A DNA stretch of 64,000 nucleotides from Rhizobium sp. AQ_MP (GCF_014237835.1 NZ_JACJVI010000008.1:124001-188000), one strand, 5' to 3'; numbered from the stretch's first letter, positions 8,053 to 16,385 are shown. The notes: generated by a model not told the origin, from the letters alone. Numbers and translations: made by a program.

Positions 8053-8101
8053 TTCCGATCTCCCCCTTTGAGGGGGAGATGGCCGGCAGGCCAGAGGGGG
8101 G
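8053..8101. repeat. Two-hairpin palindromic element between cobW and cobN, inverted copy
   Basis: Partner of 7869-7917 in opposite orientation, with hairpin 1 TGGCC-TGCC-GGCCA. In the cobWN transcript the two copies could pair with each other into one long stem around a loop of about 135 bases. Apart from these copies I see no gene in the 7816-8131 gap. Confidence 0.8.
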
Positions 8102-8131
8102 TAACAACACACGCCATCGCTGAAGGACTTC

Positions 8132-9208
8132 TCAGACAGCCGCCGCCTGGACGTCCTCGACCACGGTGCCGAAATCCCATTCATGCAGGCCGATCACCAC
8201 CAGCCGCGTCTCGCGCTTCTCGGTGCTCGTCCAGGGACGGTCGAAATAGGTGTCGATGCGGGTGCCGACGGCCTGGATGACAAGGCGCATGGGCTTGCCG
8301 GGCACGTCGATGAAGCCCTTCAGGCGCAGGATGTCGTGCTTCTCGATGACCGGCTTCAGGCGGTCGATGAAGTCCGAGGGGTCCTTGATCGCGCCAAGCC
8401 TGAGGACGAAGCTTTCGAACTCGTCGTGGTCGTGATGGTGGTCGTGATCTTCACCCGAGGCATGCAGCGCCTCGTGCTCCAGCTCGTGGTGAGACTTGCG
8501 GTTCTCGATGTCATCTTCGGTGCTGGCGCCGATGCCGAGCAGGACGAGCGACGGGACTTCGCCGTTCTTCGCCTCGATCATCGACGGCTTGCGGCTGGTG
8601 CGCCCAGTCACCTCGGCGCGGACGGCGGCGATGCCCGCCGCATCCAGCAAGTCGGTCTTGTTCAAGACGATAAGGTCGGCGCAGGTCAGCTGATCTTCGA
8701 ACAATTCCTCGATCGGGCTCTCGTGGTCGAGATTGTCGTCCTCGGCACGCTGGGCGGCGACCGCGTCGTGGTCGTCGGCGAAACGGCCTGCCGCCACGGC
8801 AGCGCTGTCGACCACGGTGACGACACCATCGACGGTGACGCGGGTGCGGATATCGGGCCAGTTGAAGGCGGCGACCAGCGGCTGCGGCAGAGCAAGACCC
8901 GAGGTTTCGATGACGATATGGTCAGGCTTCACGTCGCGGTCGAGCAGCTTCTGCATGGTCGGCACGAAGTCATCGGCCACCGTGCAGCAGATGCAGCCAT
9001 TGGTGAGCTCGATGATGTCGTCCTCGGTGCAATTATCAGCGCCGCAACCCTTCAGCACGTCGCCATCGACGCCGAGATCGCCGAATTCGTTGATGATCAA
9101 AGCAATCTTCTTGCCGCCTGCATTGGTCAGCATGTTGCGGATGATGGTGGTCTTGCCGGCCCCCAGGAAGCCGGTGATGACGGTGGCGGGGATCTTCTGC
9201 TGCAACAT
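8132..9208 (-). CDS. cobW: CobW family cobalt-handling GTPase
   Basis: COG0523/CobW G3E GTPase, thought to deliver cobalt to the CobNST chelatase in the cytoplasm. The 358-residue protein has a P-loop GFLGAGKTT (residues 13-21) and the metal-binding GCICC motif (71-75). Further on are the NKTD guanine-specificity motif and a His/Asp-rich loop (about residues 248-262), which probably also binds metal. The C-terminal CobW_C domain is present. It starts 3 bases after cobP with a GAAGGG ribosome site. Downstream, an unusually long repeat-filled gap separates it from cobN. Confidence 0.95.
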   Translation of the reverse strand: MLQQKIPATVITGFLGAGKTTIIRNMLTNAGGKKIALIINEFGDLGVDGDVLKGCGADNCTEDDIIELTNGCICCTVADDFVPTMQKLLDRDVKPDHIVIETSGLALPQPLVAAFNWPDIRTRVTVDGVVTVVDSAAVAAGRFADDHDAVAAQRAEDDNLDHESPIEELFEDQLTCADLIVLNKTDLLDAAGIAAVRAEVTGRTSRKPSMIEAKNGEVPSLVLLGIGASTEDDIENRKSHHELEHEALHASGEDHDHHHDHDEFESFVLRLGAIKDPSDFIDRLKPVIEKHDILRLKGFIDVPGKPMRLVIQAVGTRIDTYFDRPWTSTEKRETRLVVIGLHEWDFGTVVEDVQAAAV

Positions 9209-9211
9209 GGT

Positions 9212-9742
9212 TCAACCCTTCATTTTCAGCGGCAATCCGGCCGCAACGAAATAGACTTCATCCGCCTCGGCGGCGATGGCTTGATGGAGACGGCCGGCAT
9301 GGTCGCGGAAGGCGCGGGCCATCTTGTTTTCGGGCACGATGCCGAGGCCGACCTCATTGGAGACGAAAATGACGGTAGCCTGGAGTTCCCCAAGACCGGC
9401 GGCGAGTGCCGCGCCGTCTGCGTCGACGTCACGGCCCTCTTCCATCATCAAGTTCGTGACCCAGAGCGTCAGGCAGTCGACGAGAATGACGCGACCGGGC
9501 TTGTCTAGTGCCTTCAGCGCGCCGACGAGATCCAGTGGCTCCTCATGCGTCGTCCAGCCGTCATTGGCGCGGTCGGCCTTATGGGCGTCGATGCGGGCAC
9601 GCATCTCGTCGTCCCAGGCGCGTCCCGTCGCGAGGTAAAACCTGTCGAGGCCGGTGTCGCGCGCCAAGCCCTCGGCAAAACGCGACTTGCCCGAACGGGC
9701 GCCACCGAGAACCAGAATGGATCGGGAATGGGATGCGGTCAT
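9212..9742 (-). CDS. cobP: Adenosylcobinamide kinase / adenosylcobinamide-phosphate guanylyltransferase
   Basis: Bifunctional CobP/CobU enzyme that phosphorylates adenosylcobinamide and then adds GMP, preparing the lower-ligand (nucleotide loop) attachment. The protein is about 176 residues from the preferred ATG at 9742. An in-frame ATG at 9769 would add nine residues of poor family fit. It has Walker A GGARSGKS at residues 13-20 and a His at about residue 54 in the position of the guanylated histidine. The [10 protein letters not shown] and [10 protein letters not shown] signature segments are present. It is the first gene after the cobalamin riboswitch and its terminator. Confidence 0.95.
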   Translation of the reverse strand: MTASHSRSILVLGGARSGKSRFAEGLARDTGLDRFYLATGRAWDDEMRARIDAHKADRANDGWTTHEEPLDLVGALKALDKPGRVILVDCLTLWVTNLMMEEGRDVDADGAALAAGLGELQATVIFVSNEVGLGIVPENKMARAFRDHAGRLHQAIAAEADEVYFVAAGLPLKMKG

Positions 9743-9801
9743 GGCGTGCCATGACCTTCGACCGGGCACAGACGGTCAGAGGCGCATGCCTTCAGCATGA
9801 A

Positions 9802-9848
9802 CGAAAAATAGAACGGTTCCCGGCCAGAAAAGACGGGCCGGCACCGTC
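9802..9848 (-). terminator. Rho-independent terminator of the cobalamin riboswitch
   Basis: Read on the minus strand, ACGGT-g-CCGGCC, a 10-base loop, then GGCCGG-ga-ACCGT, followed by TCTATTTTT. The stem and U-run sit between the aptamer and the cobP start. This suits an expression platform that stops transcription when cobalamin is bound. Confidence 0.8.
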
Positions 9849-9942
9849 GGGTCGACAGGGACCCGCGGACGCAAGACGTCGCCACGACAACCTCCGTGCT
9901 GGCAACGGGGAAACCTCCCCAGTTTGGGCACCATGCCCGTGG

Positions 9943-10289
9943 ATGGCAGGTCTCCTGGCTCGCAGGTCTTGGCCCATAAAGGACCGCCGGGTTCTCCTCG
10001 CCTTCCCAGGGTTATCAGCAACACGAAAGAGCGGACGATTCGTAGAGAAAGAGGCGTCCTGCCCCGGCTGATCGTGTTGCCACCCCAGTGGCTTTTCCGT
10101 TCTGTCGTTTTCGATTGGCCGATCGCACTCTGCGACCCGTCACCACCTGCACGACAAAGCGGATGGAGAACCCTCGCTGCAATACAGTCGCGGGGTCGGC
10201 TGCGTTCCGCGTGCCCGATTGGGGTCCACGCCTTCGCATTCCCTTTTGCTCTCCGGACAACATCTCTGTCGTCCGGAAACCATCCATCA
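9943..10289 (-). promoter_or_regulatory. Cobalamin (adenosylcobalamin) riboswitch upstream of cobP
   Basis: On the minus strand the region carries the conserved pieces in order. First is a 5' strand GATGGATGGTTTCC at the P1 position, then a CCCCGCGACTGT segment equivalent to the consensus CCCCGCAACTGT. The B12-box core GCCACTGGGG follows at about 10083-10092. The 3' end has GGGAAGGCGAGG and the GAGCCAGGAGACCTGCC closing strand at about 9945-9962, whose CCATC pairs with the 5' GATGG. The spacing between the CAACTG-like and CCACTG elements is long (about 95 bases), implying an enlarged peripheral stem. It is followed by an intrinsic terminator and then the cobP-W-N operon, so it should repress that operon when B12 is abundant. 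It accounts for most of the 9743-10366 gap. Confidence 0.9.
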
Positions 10290-10366
10290 CGAGGATTAGG
10301 CCGAGGTTATGCCCAAGTCAATCACGGCAGCGGCATGGGCATGCGTCATCCCGCCTCAAGCCGTCG

Positions 10367-11185
10367 TCAGGGTGCGGGAGGGCAGGCTGGCGTCACCGCG
10401 GGGTCGCAGTCGGGCCGCAACCGGATCGTGCCGACGGCTCCCTGTTCGACGGGCGTGCCCTTGCCGGTATCGGCTGCACGCTTGGCCGGCTGGGAAGGAG
10501 ACGCGGGTGGGACGGGCTGGATCTCGGCGACAGGCGGAGCGGCCATCTCGCGAGGTGGCGCGGATGCGGGCGCTTCGGGCCCTGTGACAACGACAGGTTT
10601 TTGCCGTTCGACCCGGGGCGGCGCAGCCGTGACACGGGGGCTGACCGGCAGCGGTGCCGGGCTCGTGAGCAAAGGCGGATCCGACACCAGCCGAGTCGAC
10701 ACCGTTCGGGGTGGCACAGCCTTGCGAATGCGGGGCGTGGTCAGCGAGAAGGCGAAGCGGATGCGTGCTGCGATCTCCTCAGCGAGGGCCTGCCGCGCCC
10801 AGCGCGGATCATCCGTCGGGCTGTTGACTGTAAAGAAGCCCTGGGCAACCGGCTGCCCCGTTTCGACCGACGTCGCCGTCACCGTGAACTTGGCCTGGGC
10901 CAGCTGACGACGGGCGCCCTCCCCGAAGCCGAGGCGGTCGATCTTGACCAATAGCACGACCCGCTCGGCGCCGTCGGGCGGACGCGTCGCGGCGATCGCC
11001 GCCGACACACGCCGATCCACGTTCTCGATCAGGTCGAGCGGAATGCGTGCATGCGCCATGACAGTGACGTTTCGAACGTAGTAGACCAGCGGACGGTCGA
11101 TGCTGCGTCCGTGAAACAGAGAACAAGACGCGAGCAGCAGGGCAAAGCTCAGGGCAAAGACGATGCGAAGGCTGCGAGCGAACAT
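10367..11185 (-). CDS. Hypothetical exported lipoprotein, proline-rich C-terminus
   Basis: A 272-residue protein of unknown function. It has a typical lipoprotein signal: positively charged start, hydrophobic core, then the lipobox LLASC with the lipidated Cys at residue 21. The middle, to about residue 140, looks globular and resembles small envelope lipoproteins. From about residue 150 on it is Pro/Ala/Val-rich and probably unfolded. It lies 63 bases after the ATP12-like gene on the same strand. A perfect 9-bp dyad (CGGACAGGT, 11194-11219) falls just before its start. It ends about 80 bases before the cobalamin riboswitch. Confidence 0.7.
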   Translation of the reverse strand: MFARSLRIVFALSFALLLASCSLFHGRSIDRPLVYYVRNVTVMAHARIPLDLIENVDRRVSAAIAATRPPDGAERVVLLVKIDRLGFGEGARRQLAQAKFTVTATSVETGQPVAQGFFTVNSPTDDPRWARQALAEEIAARIRFAFSLTTPRIRKAVPPRTVSTRLVSDPPLLTSPAPLPVSPRVTAAPPRVERQKPVVVTGPEAPASAPPREMAAPPVAEIQPVPPASPSQPAKRAADTGKGTPVEQGAVGTIRLRPDCDPAVTPACPPAP

Positions 11186-11248
11186 GACGACCCCGGACAG
11201 GTGATTCTGGACCTGTCCGAGAATTCGTCATTTATGGTTAGTGGAGAG

Positions 11249-12055
11249 TTAACTTTGCGGCTGGATCGCGTGGAAGAGCGCTGCGGCAGAGGCATATTCG
11301 CCGTACCTGGCTTCGCGGCGCGCCTCGGCCTCTGCATCCGAGCCCCAATGCTCGATCGTCCAGTCCTCGTCGAGATGGGCAAGCGACCAGACATCGTCGA
11401 GATCAAAGGCCCCATCCGCAAAGGCGAGCGCCAGCACGGCCGAGCCGGTCAGCGTCGTCACGACATTGAGGCATGAAATCTGGAAGGGATCACGATAACG
11501 CTCGAGCGCCCGTGCATAGGCGGCGATCGCCTCGCGCGGCTGCTCCTGATGCATCACGCCCTCGACGAGGATGAAGCGTGCGCCGTGGGCGGTCGCGATC
11601 CAGCCGAGGAGAGGGTCCCAGCGGGCCGACTGGCGGTCGATCAGTTCTTTCGGGCCGTCGGCGCGATAGCACAGAAGGTCTGTGCCGGCAAAACGCACGA
11701 TCTCATCGAAAACCTCGTTAAGGCTGCTGGTCACTGCGTCGATCGCCGTATTGGCGAGCTTGGTGATCGGCATGGTCGCCGGGTCGATGTGTTCCCCCTG
11801 CCCGGCCCATTCGGCCACGACGAGTTCGGCTGCCTCGCGGGTCGGTAGCGTCAGCAGGTTCTTCGCGGGCGTCTTCACCGGCTTGCCGTCAAGCGTGATC
11901 GAGAAGCCGTCTTCGCACGCCTCAATGCCAACACTCTCGTAGAAGCGCTTCGGCAGCGGCCGTTTCATCTGGATCTGCGCCCGGCGCACCGGATCCTCGT
12001 GGCTCGGCTCCGGAATGAAGGTCCCGAAAATGTCCTGACTGAGTTCGTCGCGCAT
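11249..12055 (-). CDS. ATP12-family F1-ATPase assembly chaperone
   Basis: Homologue of Atp12, which binds the F1 alpha subunit during ATP synthase assembly; alphaproteobacteria keep this gene. The 268-residue protein begins MRDELSQDIFG. It carries the family features: a KRFYESVGIE segment, DGKPVKTPAKN at about residues 56-66, then an all-helical C-terminal half containing WDPLLGW and LDEDWTIEHWG. I chose ATG at 12055 because AGGAG lies 6 bases upstream; a TTG one codon earlier is too close to that site. It follows the HAD gene by 9 bases, so it is in the rluC-HAD-atp12 run. Confidence 0.9.
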   Translation of the reverse strand: MRDELSQDIFGTFIPEPSHEDPVRRAQIQMKRPLPKRFYESVGIEACEDGFSITLDGKPVKTPAKNLLTLPTREAAELVVAEWAGQGEHIDPATMPITKLANTAIDAVTSSLNEVFDEIVRFAGTDLLCYRADGPKELIDRQSARWDPLLGWIATAHGARFILVEGVMHQEQPREAIAAYARALERYRDPFQISCLNVVTTLTGSAVLALAFADGAFDLDDVWSLAHLDEDWTIEHWGSDAEAEARREARYGEYASAAALFHAIQPQS

Positions 12056-12064
12056 CAAAGGCTC

Positions 12065-12718
12065 CTAGTGGATATAGGCCAGAAGGTCGGCGGGGCGTTC
12101 GACAACCGCATCGGCACCGGCGTTCCAGAGATCGTCCGCCTTGGCGTAGCCCCAGGAAACGCCAATCGCGGTCGCACCGGCGGCCTTGGCCATCTGCATG
12201 TCGTAAATCGCGTCGCCGATCACAATGGTCTCGCGCGGGGCGATGCCGGCCTCGTCACAGCATTCGGTCACCATGGCCGGATGCGGCTTGGAGGGGCATT
12301 CGTCGGCCGTCCGGCAGAAGAGGAAATGGGGCTTCAGGCCATGACCTTCAAGGATCATTTCAAGGCCACGGCGCGACTTGCCGGTGACGGCGCCGAGCCA
12401 GATGTCGTCGCGGGCGATCAGGGCGTCCAGCACCTCACGAATGCCGTCGAACATGATTTCGCCGAAACCGGAGGCCCGGCGGACATCGGCAAAGACCGCC
12501 TTGTAGTGGGCAGCCATGGCGACGGCCTCGTCGTCGGCATGCGGCTTGCCGTCCATGCGGGCGATCGCGATGTCGAGCGTCAGGCCGATGATCGACTTCG
12601 TCGTCTCAAGTGCCGGTTCCGGCTTGCCGAAGGCCAGAAAGGTGTGGCGCATGACTTCATGGATCAGGCCGGCGCTGTCAACCAGCGTGCCGTCGCAATC
12701 GAAAAGGACGAGTTTCAT
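12065..12718 (-). CDS. HAD family phosphatase (phosphoglycolate phosphatase-like)
   Basis: Haloacid dehalogenase-type hydrolase of 217 residues, probably a cytoplasmic sugar- or nucleotide-phosphate phosphatase. Motif I is FDCDGTLVD with the nucleophile Asp7 and acid Asp9. A helical cap follows, then motif II (AVTGKS), the lysine of motif III (KPHPAM) and motif IV (IGDAIYDMQMA). It overlaps the upstream pseudouridine synthase stop by four bases (ATGA), so the two are translationally coupled. The substrate cannot be read from the sequence. Confidence 0.9.
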   Translation of the reverse strand: MKLVLFDCDGTLVDSAGLIHEVMRHTFLAFGKPEPALETTKSIIGLTLDIAIARMDGKPHADDEAVAMAAHYKAVFADVRRASGFGEIMFDGIREVLDALIARDDIWLGAVTGKSRRGLEMILEGHGLKPHFLFCRTADECPSKPHPAMVTECCDEAGIAPRETIVIGDAIYDMQMAKAAGATAIGVSWGYAKADDLWNAGADAVVERPADLLAYIH

Positions 12719-13704
12719 TCGGCGTCCCTGTCGCCATCCGCCTGGTCGAAGCCAAGCAGGTTCCAGCTCTGCACCATGTGCGGCGACAGCGGTGCCGTCA
12801 CCTTGAGGCGGCCACCGTTCGGATGCGGCAGGTCGATATGCCGGGCATGCAGATGCAGCCGCTTCTGGATGCCGCCGGGGAAATCCCAGTTATGGTCATC
12901 GATAAAGTATTTGGGATCGCCGATGATCGGGTGACCGATATGGAGCGCATGGACGCGCAGCTGGTGGGTCCGCCCGGTATAGGGCTCCATCTCCAGCCAG
13001 GCGAGGTTTTGGGCCGCCGTGTCGATGACGCGGTAGTAGGACACGGCGTGGTCGGCCCCCTCCTCGCCATGCTTGCAGACGCGCATCCGGTCGCCTTCGT
13101 CGGTCTGGTCCTTGGTCAGCCAGGTCGAGATCTTGTCCTCATGCTTGCGCGGCACGCCCTTCACCAGCGACCAGTAGATCTTCTTGGTGTCGCGTTCTCG
13201 GAAGGCAGCCGTCAGCTTCTGGGCCGCGCCGCGCGTCCGGGCAACGACGAGAACGCCCGAGGTGTCGCGGTCGAGGCGATGCACGAGGCGCGGCTTCTCG
13301 CCCTTCCGGCTCGTCCAGGCTTCGAGCATCTTGTCGATATGGCGGGTCAGGCCCGAGCCACCCTGCACGGCAAGGCCGGCGGGCTTGTTCAAGACGAAGA
13401 CCTTTTCGTCCTCGTGCAGCAGCATGCGCGACAGGAGTTCGTGGTCGTCGCCGTGCTTCAGATCGTGGCTGGCAATCGGGCCGGTCTTCTTGGCGTCGAC
13501 ATCCATGGGGGGAACGCGCACGACCTGGCCAGGCTGCACGCGGGCGTCGGTCTTCACGCGACCGCCGTCAACGCGCACCTGACCGGAGCGCAGAAGCTTC
13601 TGGAGCGCGCCGAAGCCGAGACCCGGATAGTGGATCTTGAACCAGCGGTCGAGCCGCATGCCGGCCTCGTCGGCCTCCACGGTGATATGTTCGATGCCTG
13701 CCAT
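12715..13704 (-). CDS. rluC: RluC/RluD-type 23S rRNA pseudouridine synthase
   Basis: Isomerises uridines of 23S rRNA to pseudouridine. The 329-residue protein has an N-terminal S4 RNA-binding domain (about residues 15-65) and the RluA-family catalytic motif HRLDRDTSG (142-150), with catalytic Asp145. The EMEPYTGRTHQLRVH and HPIIGDPKY segments follow. It heads the rluC-HAD-atp12 run. Assignment to RluC rather than RluD is by general resemblance only. Confidence 0.85.
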   Translation of the reverse strand: MAGIEHITVEADEAGMRLDRWFKIHYPGLGFGALQKLLRSGQVRVDGGRVKTDARVQPGQVVRVPPMDVDAKKTGPIASHDLKHGDDHELLSRMLLHEDEKVFVLNKPAGLAVQGGSGLTRHIDKMLEAWTSRKGEKPRLVHRLDRDTSGVLVVARTRGAAQKLTAAFRERDTKKIYWSLVKGVPRKHEDKISTWLTKDQTDEGDRMRVCKHGEEGADHAVSYYRVIDTAAQNLAWLEMEPYTGRTHQLRVHALHIGHPIIGDPKYFIDDHNWDFPGGIQKRLHLHARHIDLPHPNGGRLKVTAPLSPHMVQSWNLLGFDQADGDRDAE

Positions 13705-13797
13705 GAGGATACTTTCTGCTCGGGTTCTCCACCCACTTATCCCGTGCCTTTAGTAGATTTCGGGCGGAAAGGGAAAGCCGAAATGCGCAGATGCCGT

Positions 13798-14175
13798 TCA
13801 GAACAGGCTGCGACCAAGGGCAAGTCCACCGAAAGCGGCGGCAAGCGAGAGCAGGACGCTGGCGGCGACATAAACGAAAGCCGTCAGCCCCTCACCACGC
13901 TCAAAGAGCGCCATGGTGTCGAGCGAGAAGGACGAAAAGGTGGTGAAACCGCCCAGGAAACCCACGACGAGCAGAAGACGCAGTTCCAGCGGCGCTGAGA
14001 ATTTCCGCGCCATCATCTCGGTCAGCAGTCCGATAATGAAGGAACCGATGATGTTGACCGTGATCGTGCCCCAGGGGAAACCAGGGCCGAGCAAGCGGGT
14101 CATGGCGATCCCTGTCAGATAGCGCGCCACGGACCCCGCCGCACCGCCGACGGCAACGAGCAGGATATTGAACAT
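13798..14175 (-). CDS. crcB: CrcB/Fluc fluoride channel
   Basis: Small dual-topology membrane channel that exports fluoride. At 125 residues with four hydrophobic segments it has the normal single-gene size. Conserved pieces are GGAAGSVARYLTG at the N-terminus, GTITVNIIGSF, and GFLGGFTTFSSFS, which contains the pore Phe residues. No fluoride riboswitch is evident upstream. Its 3' neighbour is the rluC gene on the same strand. Confidence 0.93.
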   Translation of the reverse strand: MFNILLVAVGGAAGSVARYLTGIAMTRLLGPGFPWGTITVNIIGSFIIGLLTEMMARKFSAPLELRLLLVVGFLGGFTTFSSFSLDTMALFERGEGLTAFVYVAASVLLSLAAAFGGLALGRSLF

Positions 14176-14232
14176 AGATGCCTCCGGCTCGAACCGCCCT
14201 CTCAGTCGTTCAAGCCGGTCCAGGCCGCCGCG

Positions 14233-14769
14233 TCAAGCCTTGGCCGAAGCCAGAAACTCCGTCACGAATGCGGACAGAGCCGTCCAATCGGTGAATTCGT
14301 GATCTCTTGAGACATCCGTGGGCGCGTTTTCATGCTCGGCCATTCGGCGGATGATCCAACGCTTGAAGAAGTCATATTCGGTATAACGCAGTGCGCCGGC
14401 GGCATGGTGCATCCTGCGGGGCTTCCAATTGCTTTCAGCGAGCAGGGCATCGGGAAAGTGAATCGCCTCCTGCCGCTCCTCGTCGAATTCGCTGCGGATC
14501 AGCATGGAGACCGACACGAAGGCGGAAGGGATGCTGTTCAGCCAGGACGCCTCCTGACTGACGAAGGCCGCAAAGGCAGCAGGATAGCGCGCCGCATGGA
14601 CAGGGGCGCAGAGGATCGCCGCCTCTGGATGGCCAAGCGCATATTCTCCGCCGGAGGTGATGTCGAAGAGAAGGGCTCTGTGGCCCGCCGCTTCGATGGT
14701 CGATGCGACCGTTTCGGCGACCTTGCGCGTCTGACCTTCGATCGTCGCGTAACCCACAAGTACGATCAT
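14233..14769 (-). CDS. Flavodoxin-fold protein, HemG-like protoporphyrinogen oxidase candidate
   Basis: A flavodoxin-like protein of about 178 residues, beginning MIVLVGYATIEGQT, where the FMN phosphate loop is GYATIEGQTRK. The C-terminal segment YDFFKRWIIRRM...PTDVSRDHEFTDW closely follows the HemG pattern (FFK...GPTDTSKEYEFTDW). HemG oxidises protoporphyrinogen IX in haem synthesis using quinones. I preferred ATG at 14769, with GAGG about 9 bases upstream, over 14799, which has no spaced ribosome site. The function is inferred from the tail motif only. It is divergent from the next small gene. Confidence 0.75.
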   Translation of the reverse strand: MIVLVGYATIEGQTRKVAETVASTIEAAGHRALLFDITSGGEYALGHPEAAILCAPVHAARYPAAFAAFVSQEASWLNSIPSAFVSVSMLIRSEFDEERQEAIHFPDALLAESNWKPRRMHHAAGALRYTEYDFFKRWIIRRMAEHENAPTDVSRDHEFTDWTALSAFVTEFLASAKA

Positions 14770-14963
14770 CTGCCCGTTCCTCTGTTGCTGTGTCTTCATC
14801 CTGCAAGGCGGGGGCAGAACGCGCCTTGATCTGGCGCAACACGAGGCTTTGTCCGGTCATTTCCGAACGTATCAAGCTTTATTCGATTTTTCTCATTCGA
14901 CTTAAAGATGCATAGATAGCCGTGGTTTATTCTAATATCGTTACATAGTATCTGGAAACGCCC

Positions 14964-15239
14964 ATGACACAGGTTGTCACAGTCTCTGCCCATACCGCGG
15001 CCTACGCGATGGAACCGGTGAAGCCGCCGCAGCGCGTCTCCCGCGCGACCTATGTTGAGGAACACACGCGTTTGCTCGCGCAGCAGGCGGCACAAAGCGA
15101 AGATCTGCGTCTGAGGGCTCTGGTCAACGTCGTGCAGCCACCGGCACTGGCCCTCTACTTCCTGACATCGGCGCAACAACAATTCGAGCAGGCGACGCTG
15201 AAGGAAACGATCGAGGCCTACAAGAACTCCGTCGCCTGA
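14964..15239 (+). CDS. Small hypothetical protein
   Basis: A 91-residue cytoplasmic-looking protein without a recognised domain: a short variable N-terminus, then a helical region rich in Gln/Ala/Leu and a final amphipathic helix. It is supported as a gene by an AT-rich upstream region (14870-14960) unlike its surroundings, a GGAAA ribosome-like site before ATG, and an intrinsic terminator 28 bases after its stop. No function is assigned. Confidence 0.65.
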   Translation: MTQVVTVSAHTAAYAMEPVKPPQRVSRATYVEEHTRLLAQQAAQSEDLRLRALVNVVQPPALALYFLTSAQQQFEQATLKETIEAYKNSVA

Positions 15240-15266
15240 TCGCTCAGGATCAGAGCAGTCAATGAA

Positions 15267-15294
15267 AAACCGCGACCGGTGACGGCCGCGGTTT
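15267..15294 (+). terminator. Intrinsic terminator after the small hypothetical gene
   Basis: Stem AAACCGCG / CGCGGTTT with a short loop, followed by CGTGTTTC. The stem is symmetrical and could also serve the convergent copper gene. Confidence 0.7.
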
Positions 15295-15320
15295 CGTGTT
15301 TCAGGCGATGAAGATCGCGC

Positions 15321-16385
15321 TTAGTTGCCGCGAGCCGAACCGACCGGGAGCGCAACCTCAACCGTGCCGGCCTTCTCGAAGGTCAGCGTGACGTTGACGG
15401 TCCCGCCCTCCTGGAAAGGCTCGGCCACCTTATAGAACATCAGATGCAGACCGCCCGGCTTCAACTCGACCGTCTGACCGGCCGGGATGGCGATGCCATC
15501 TGTCAGCTGACGCATCTTCATGACGTCGCCTTCCATCGCCATCTCGTGCAGCTGGACCTCACCGGCCTGCGCCGAGGTCGCCGAGACAAGCCTGTCGTCT
15601 TCGCCACCCTTGTTGGTGATCGTGACAAAGCCGCCACCGACAGGCTGGCCCGGGAGCATGGCTTTCGTGAATCCGGCTGTCAGTTCGAGATCGCCTGCCG
15701 TGACAGTCTCGAAACCGCCCGGGTTAGTGGCCGCCATATGATCGCCGTGACCGGCATGGTCGCCATGGGCCCCATGCGCACCATGACCGCCGGCAGCGGC
15801 CTGGTCTGCAGGAGCGCCGTGACCCGCATGGGCGCCGTGGGCCCCATGGCCACCATGGGCATCGCCCTCGGCCGCGGCGAGCTTGAGGACTGGGGCCGGG
15901 CCGTCGAGATCATGCGGATCCTGGCCGGGTGCCGCGATCTGATCCCAGGCAACCTTTGCATCGGAGCCGCAGAGTTGCACCGTCGGGAAGGCAAGTCCGA
16001 CCGCGGGGTCTCCGGCAGCGACCTTCCCGTAGACAACGAACGTGTCGTAGAAATTGTCGGGCAGTTCGCCATTCTTGAAACGGATTTCGACAGGGCCCGA
16101 TGTCACCGACTTGCCGTGGTTGTCGTAGCTGTTCTGATAGTCACCGGTGATGACCTCAACTTCCCAGCCGGGTTTCGGCATGGGTTTCGCCGAGATGAAG
16201 CCTTCCGGCAGCTTGATCTGAACTTCATTGGTTGCCTTGCCGTCACAACCATGCGGCACTTGCAGGGTCGCGGCGACGTAAGAGCCGATCTTGGCGGGCT
16301 GGTTGGCGAAGGTGGCGTGGGCGAACACGGCCGTGGTCGAAGCGAGCGTGGCTAGGGCGGTCGCGAGAATCAGTCTGGTCGTCAT
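15321..16385 (-). CDS. YcnI-like copper-binding domain fused to PCuAC copper chaperone
   Basis: A 354-residue exported protein joining two copper-handling domains. The signal peptide probably ends after residue 22, leaving His23 as the mature N-terminus (HATF), as expected for the single-histidine copper site of YcnI/DUF1775 proteins. The YcnI-like domain runs to about residue 165. A linker of Gly/Ala/His repeats (about residues 175-220) follows and could also bind metal. The C-terminal PCuAC domain (about 225-345) keeps the metal ligands: LHEMAM with MKM, then HLMF. It probably carries copper in the periplasm, for instance to cytochrome oxidase. AGGAGA lies 7 bases before ATG. A small exported protein gene precedes it on the same strand. 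Confidence 0.88.
   Translation of the reverse strand: MTTRLILATALATLASTTAVFAHATFANQPAKIGSYVAATLQVPHGCDGKATNEVQIKLPEGFISAKPMPKPGWEVEVITGDYQNSYDNHGKSVTSGPVEIRFKNGELPDNFYDTFVVYGKVAAGDPAVGLAFPTVQLCGSDAKVAWDQIAAPGQDPHDLDGPAPVLKLAAAEGDAHGGHGAHGAHAGHGAPADQAAAGGHGAHGAHGDHAGHGDHMAATNPGGFETVTAGDLELTAGFTKAMLPGQPVGGGFVTITNKGGEDDRLVSATSAQAGEVQLHEMAMEGDVMKMRQLTDGIAIPAGQTVELKPGGLHLMFYKVAEPFQEGGTVNVTLTFEKAGTVEVALPVGSARGN

Noticed and set aside
5341-8101. CRISPR-like repeat cluster
   Set aside because: Copies are in both orientations, irregularly spaced and palindromic; no uniform spacers and no cas genes.
8183-9508. 441-codon plus-strand frame opposite cobW and cobP
   Set aside because: Antisense to two well-supported cob genes; composition is dominated by reverse-complement codon bias.
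9924-10907. Plus-strand frame across the riboswitch and lipoprotein gene
   Set aside because: The minus strand holds a cobalamin riboswitch and a lipoprotein gene with a clear signal peptide; the plus frame has no domain.
11194-11219. Terminator between the ATP12 and lipoprotein genes
   Set aside because: The 9-bp dyad is perfect, but no T-run follows on the transcribed strand and it abuts the next start; kept only as a remark.
14176-14232. Fluoride riboswitch before crcB
   Set aside because: The 57-base leader is too short and shows no fluoride-aptamer core.
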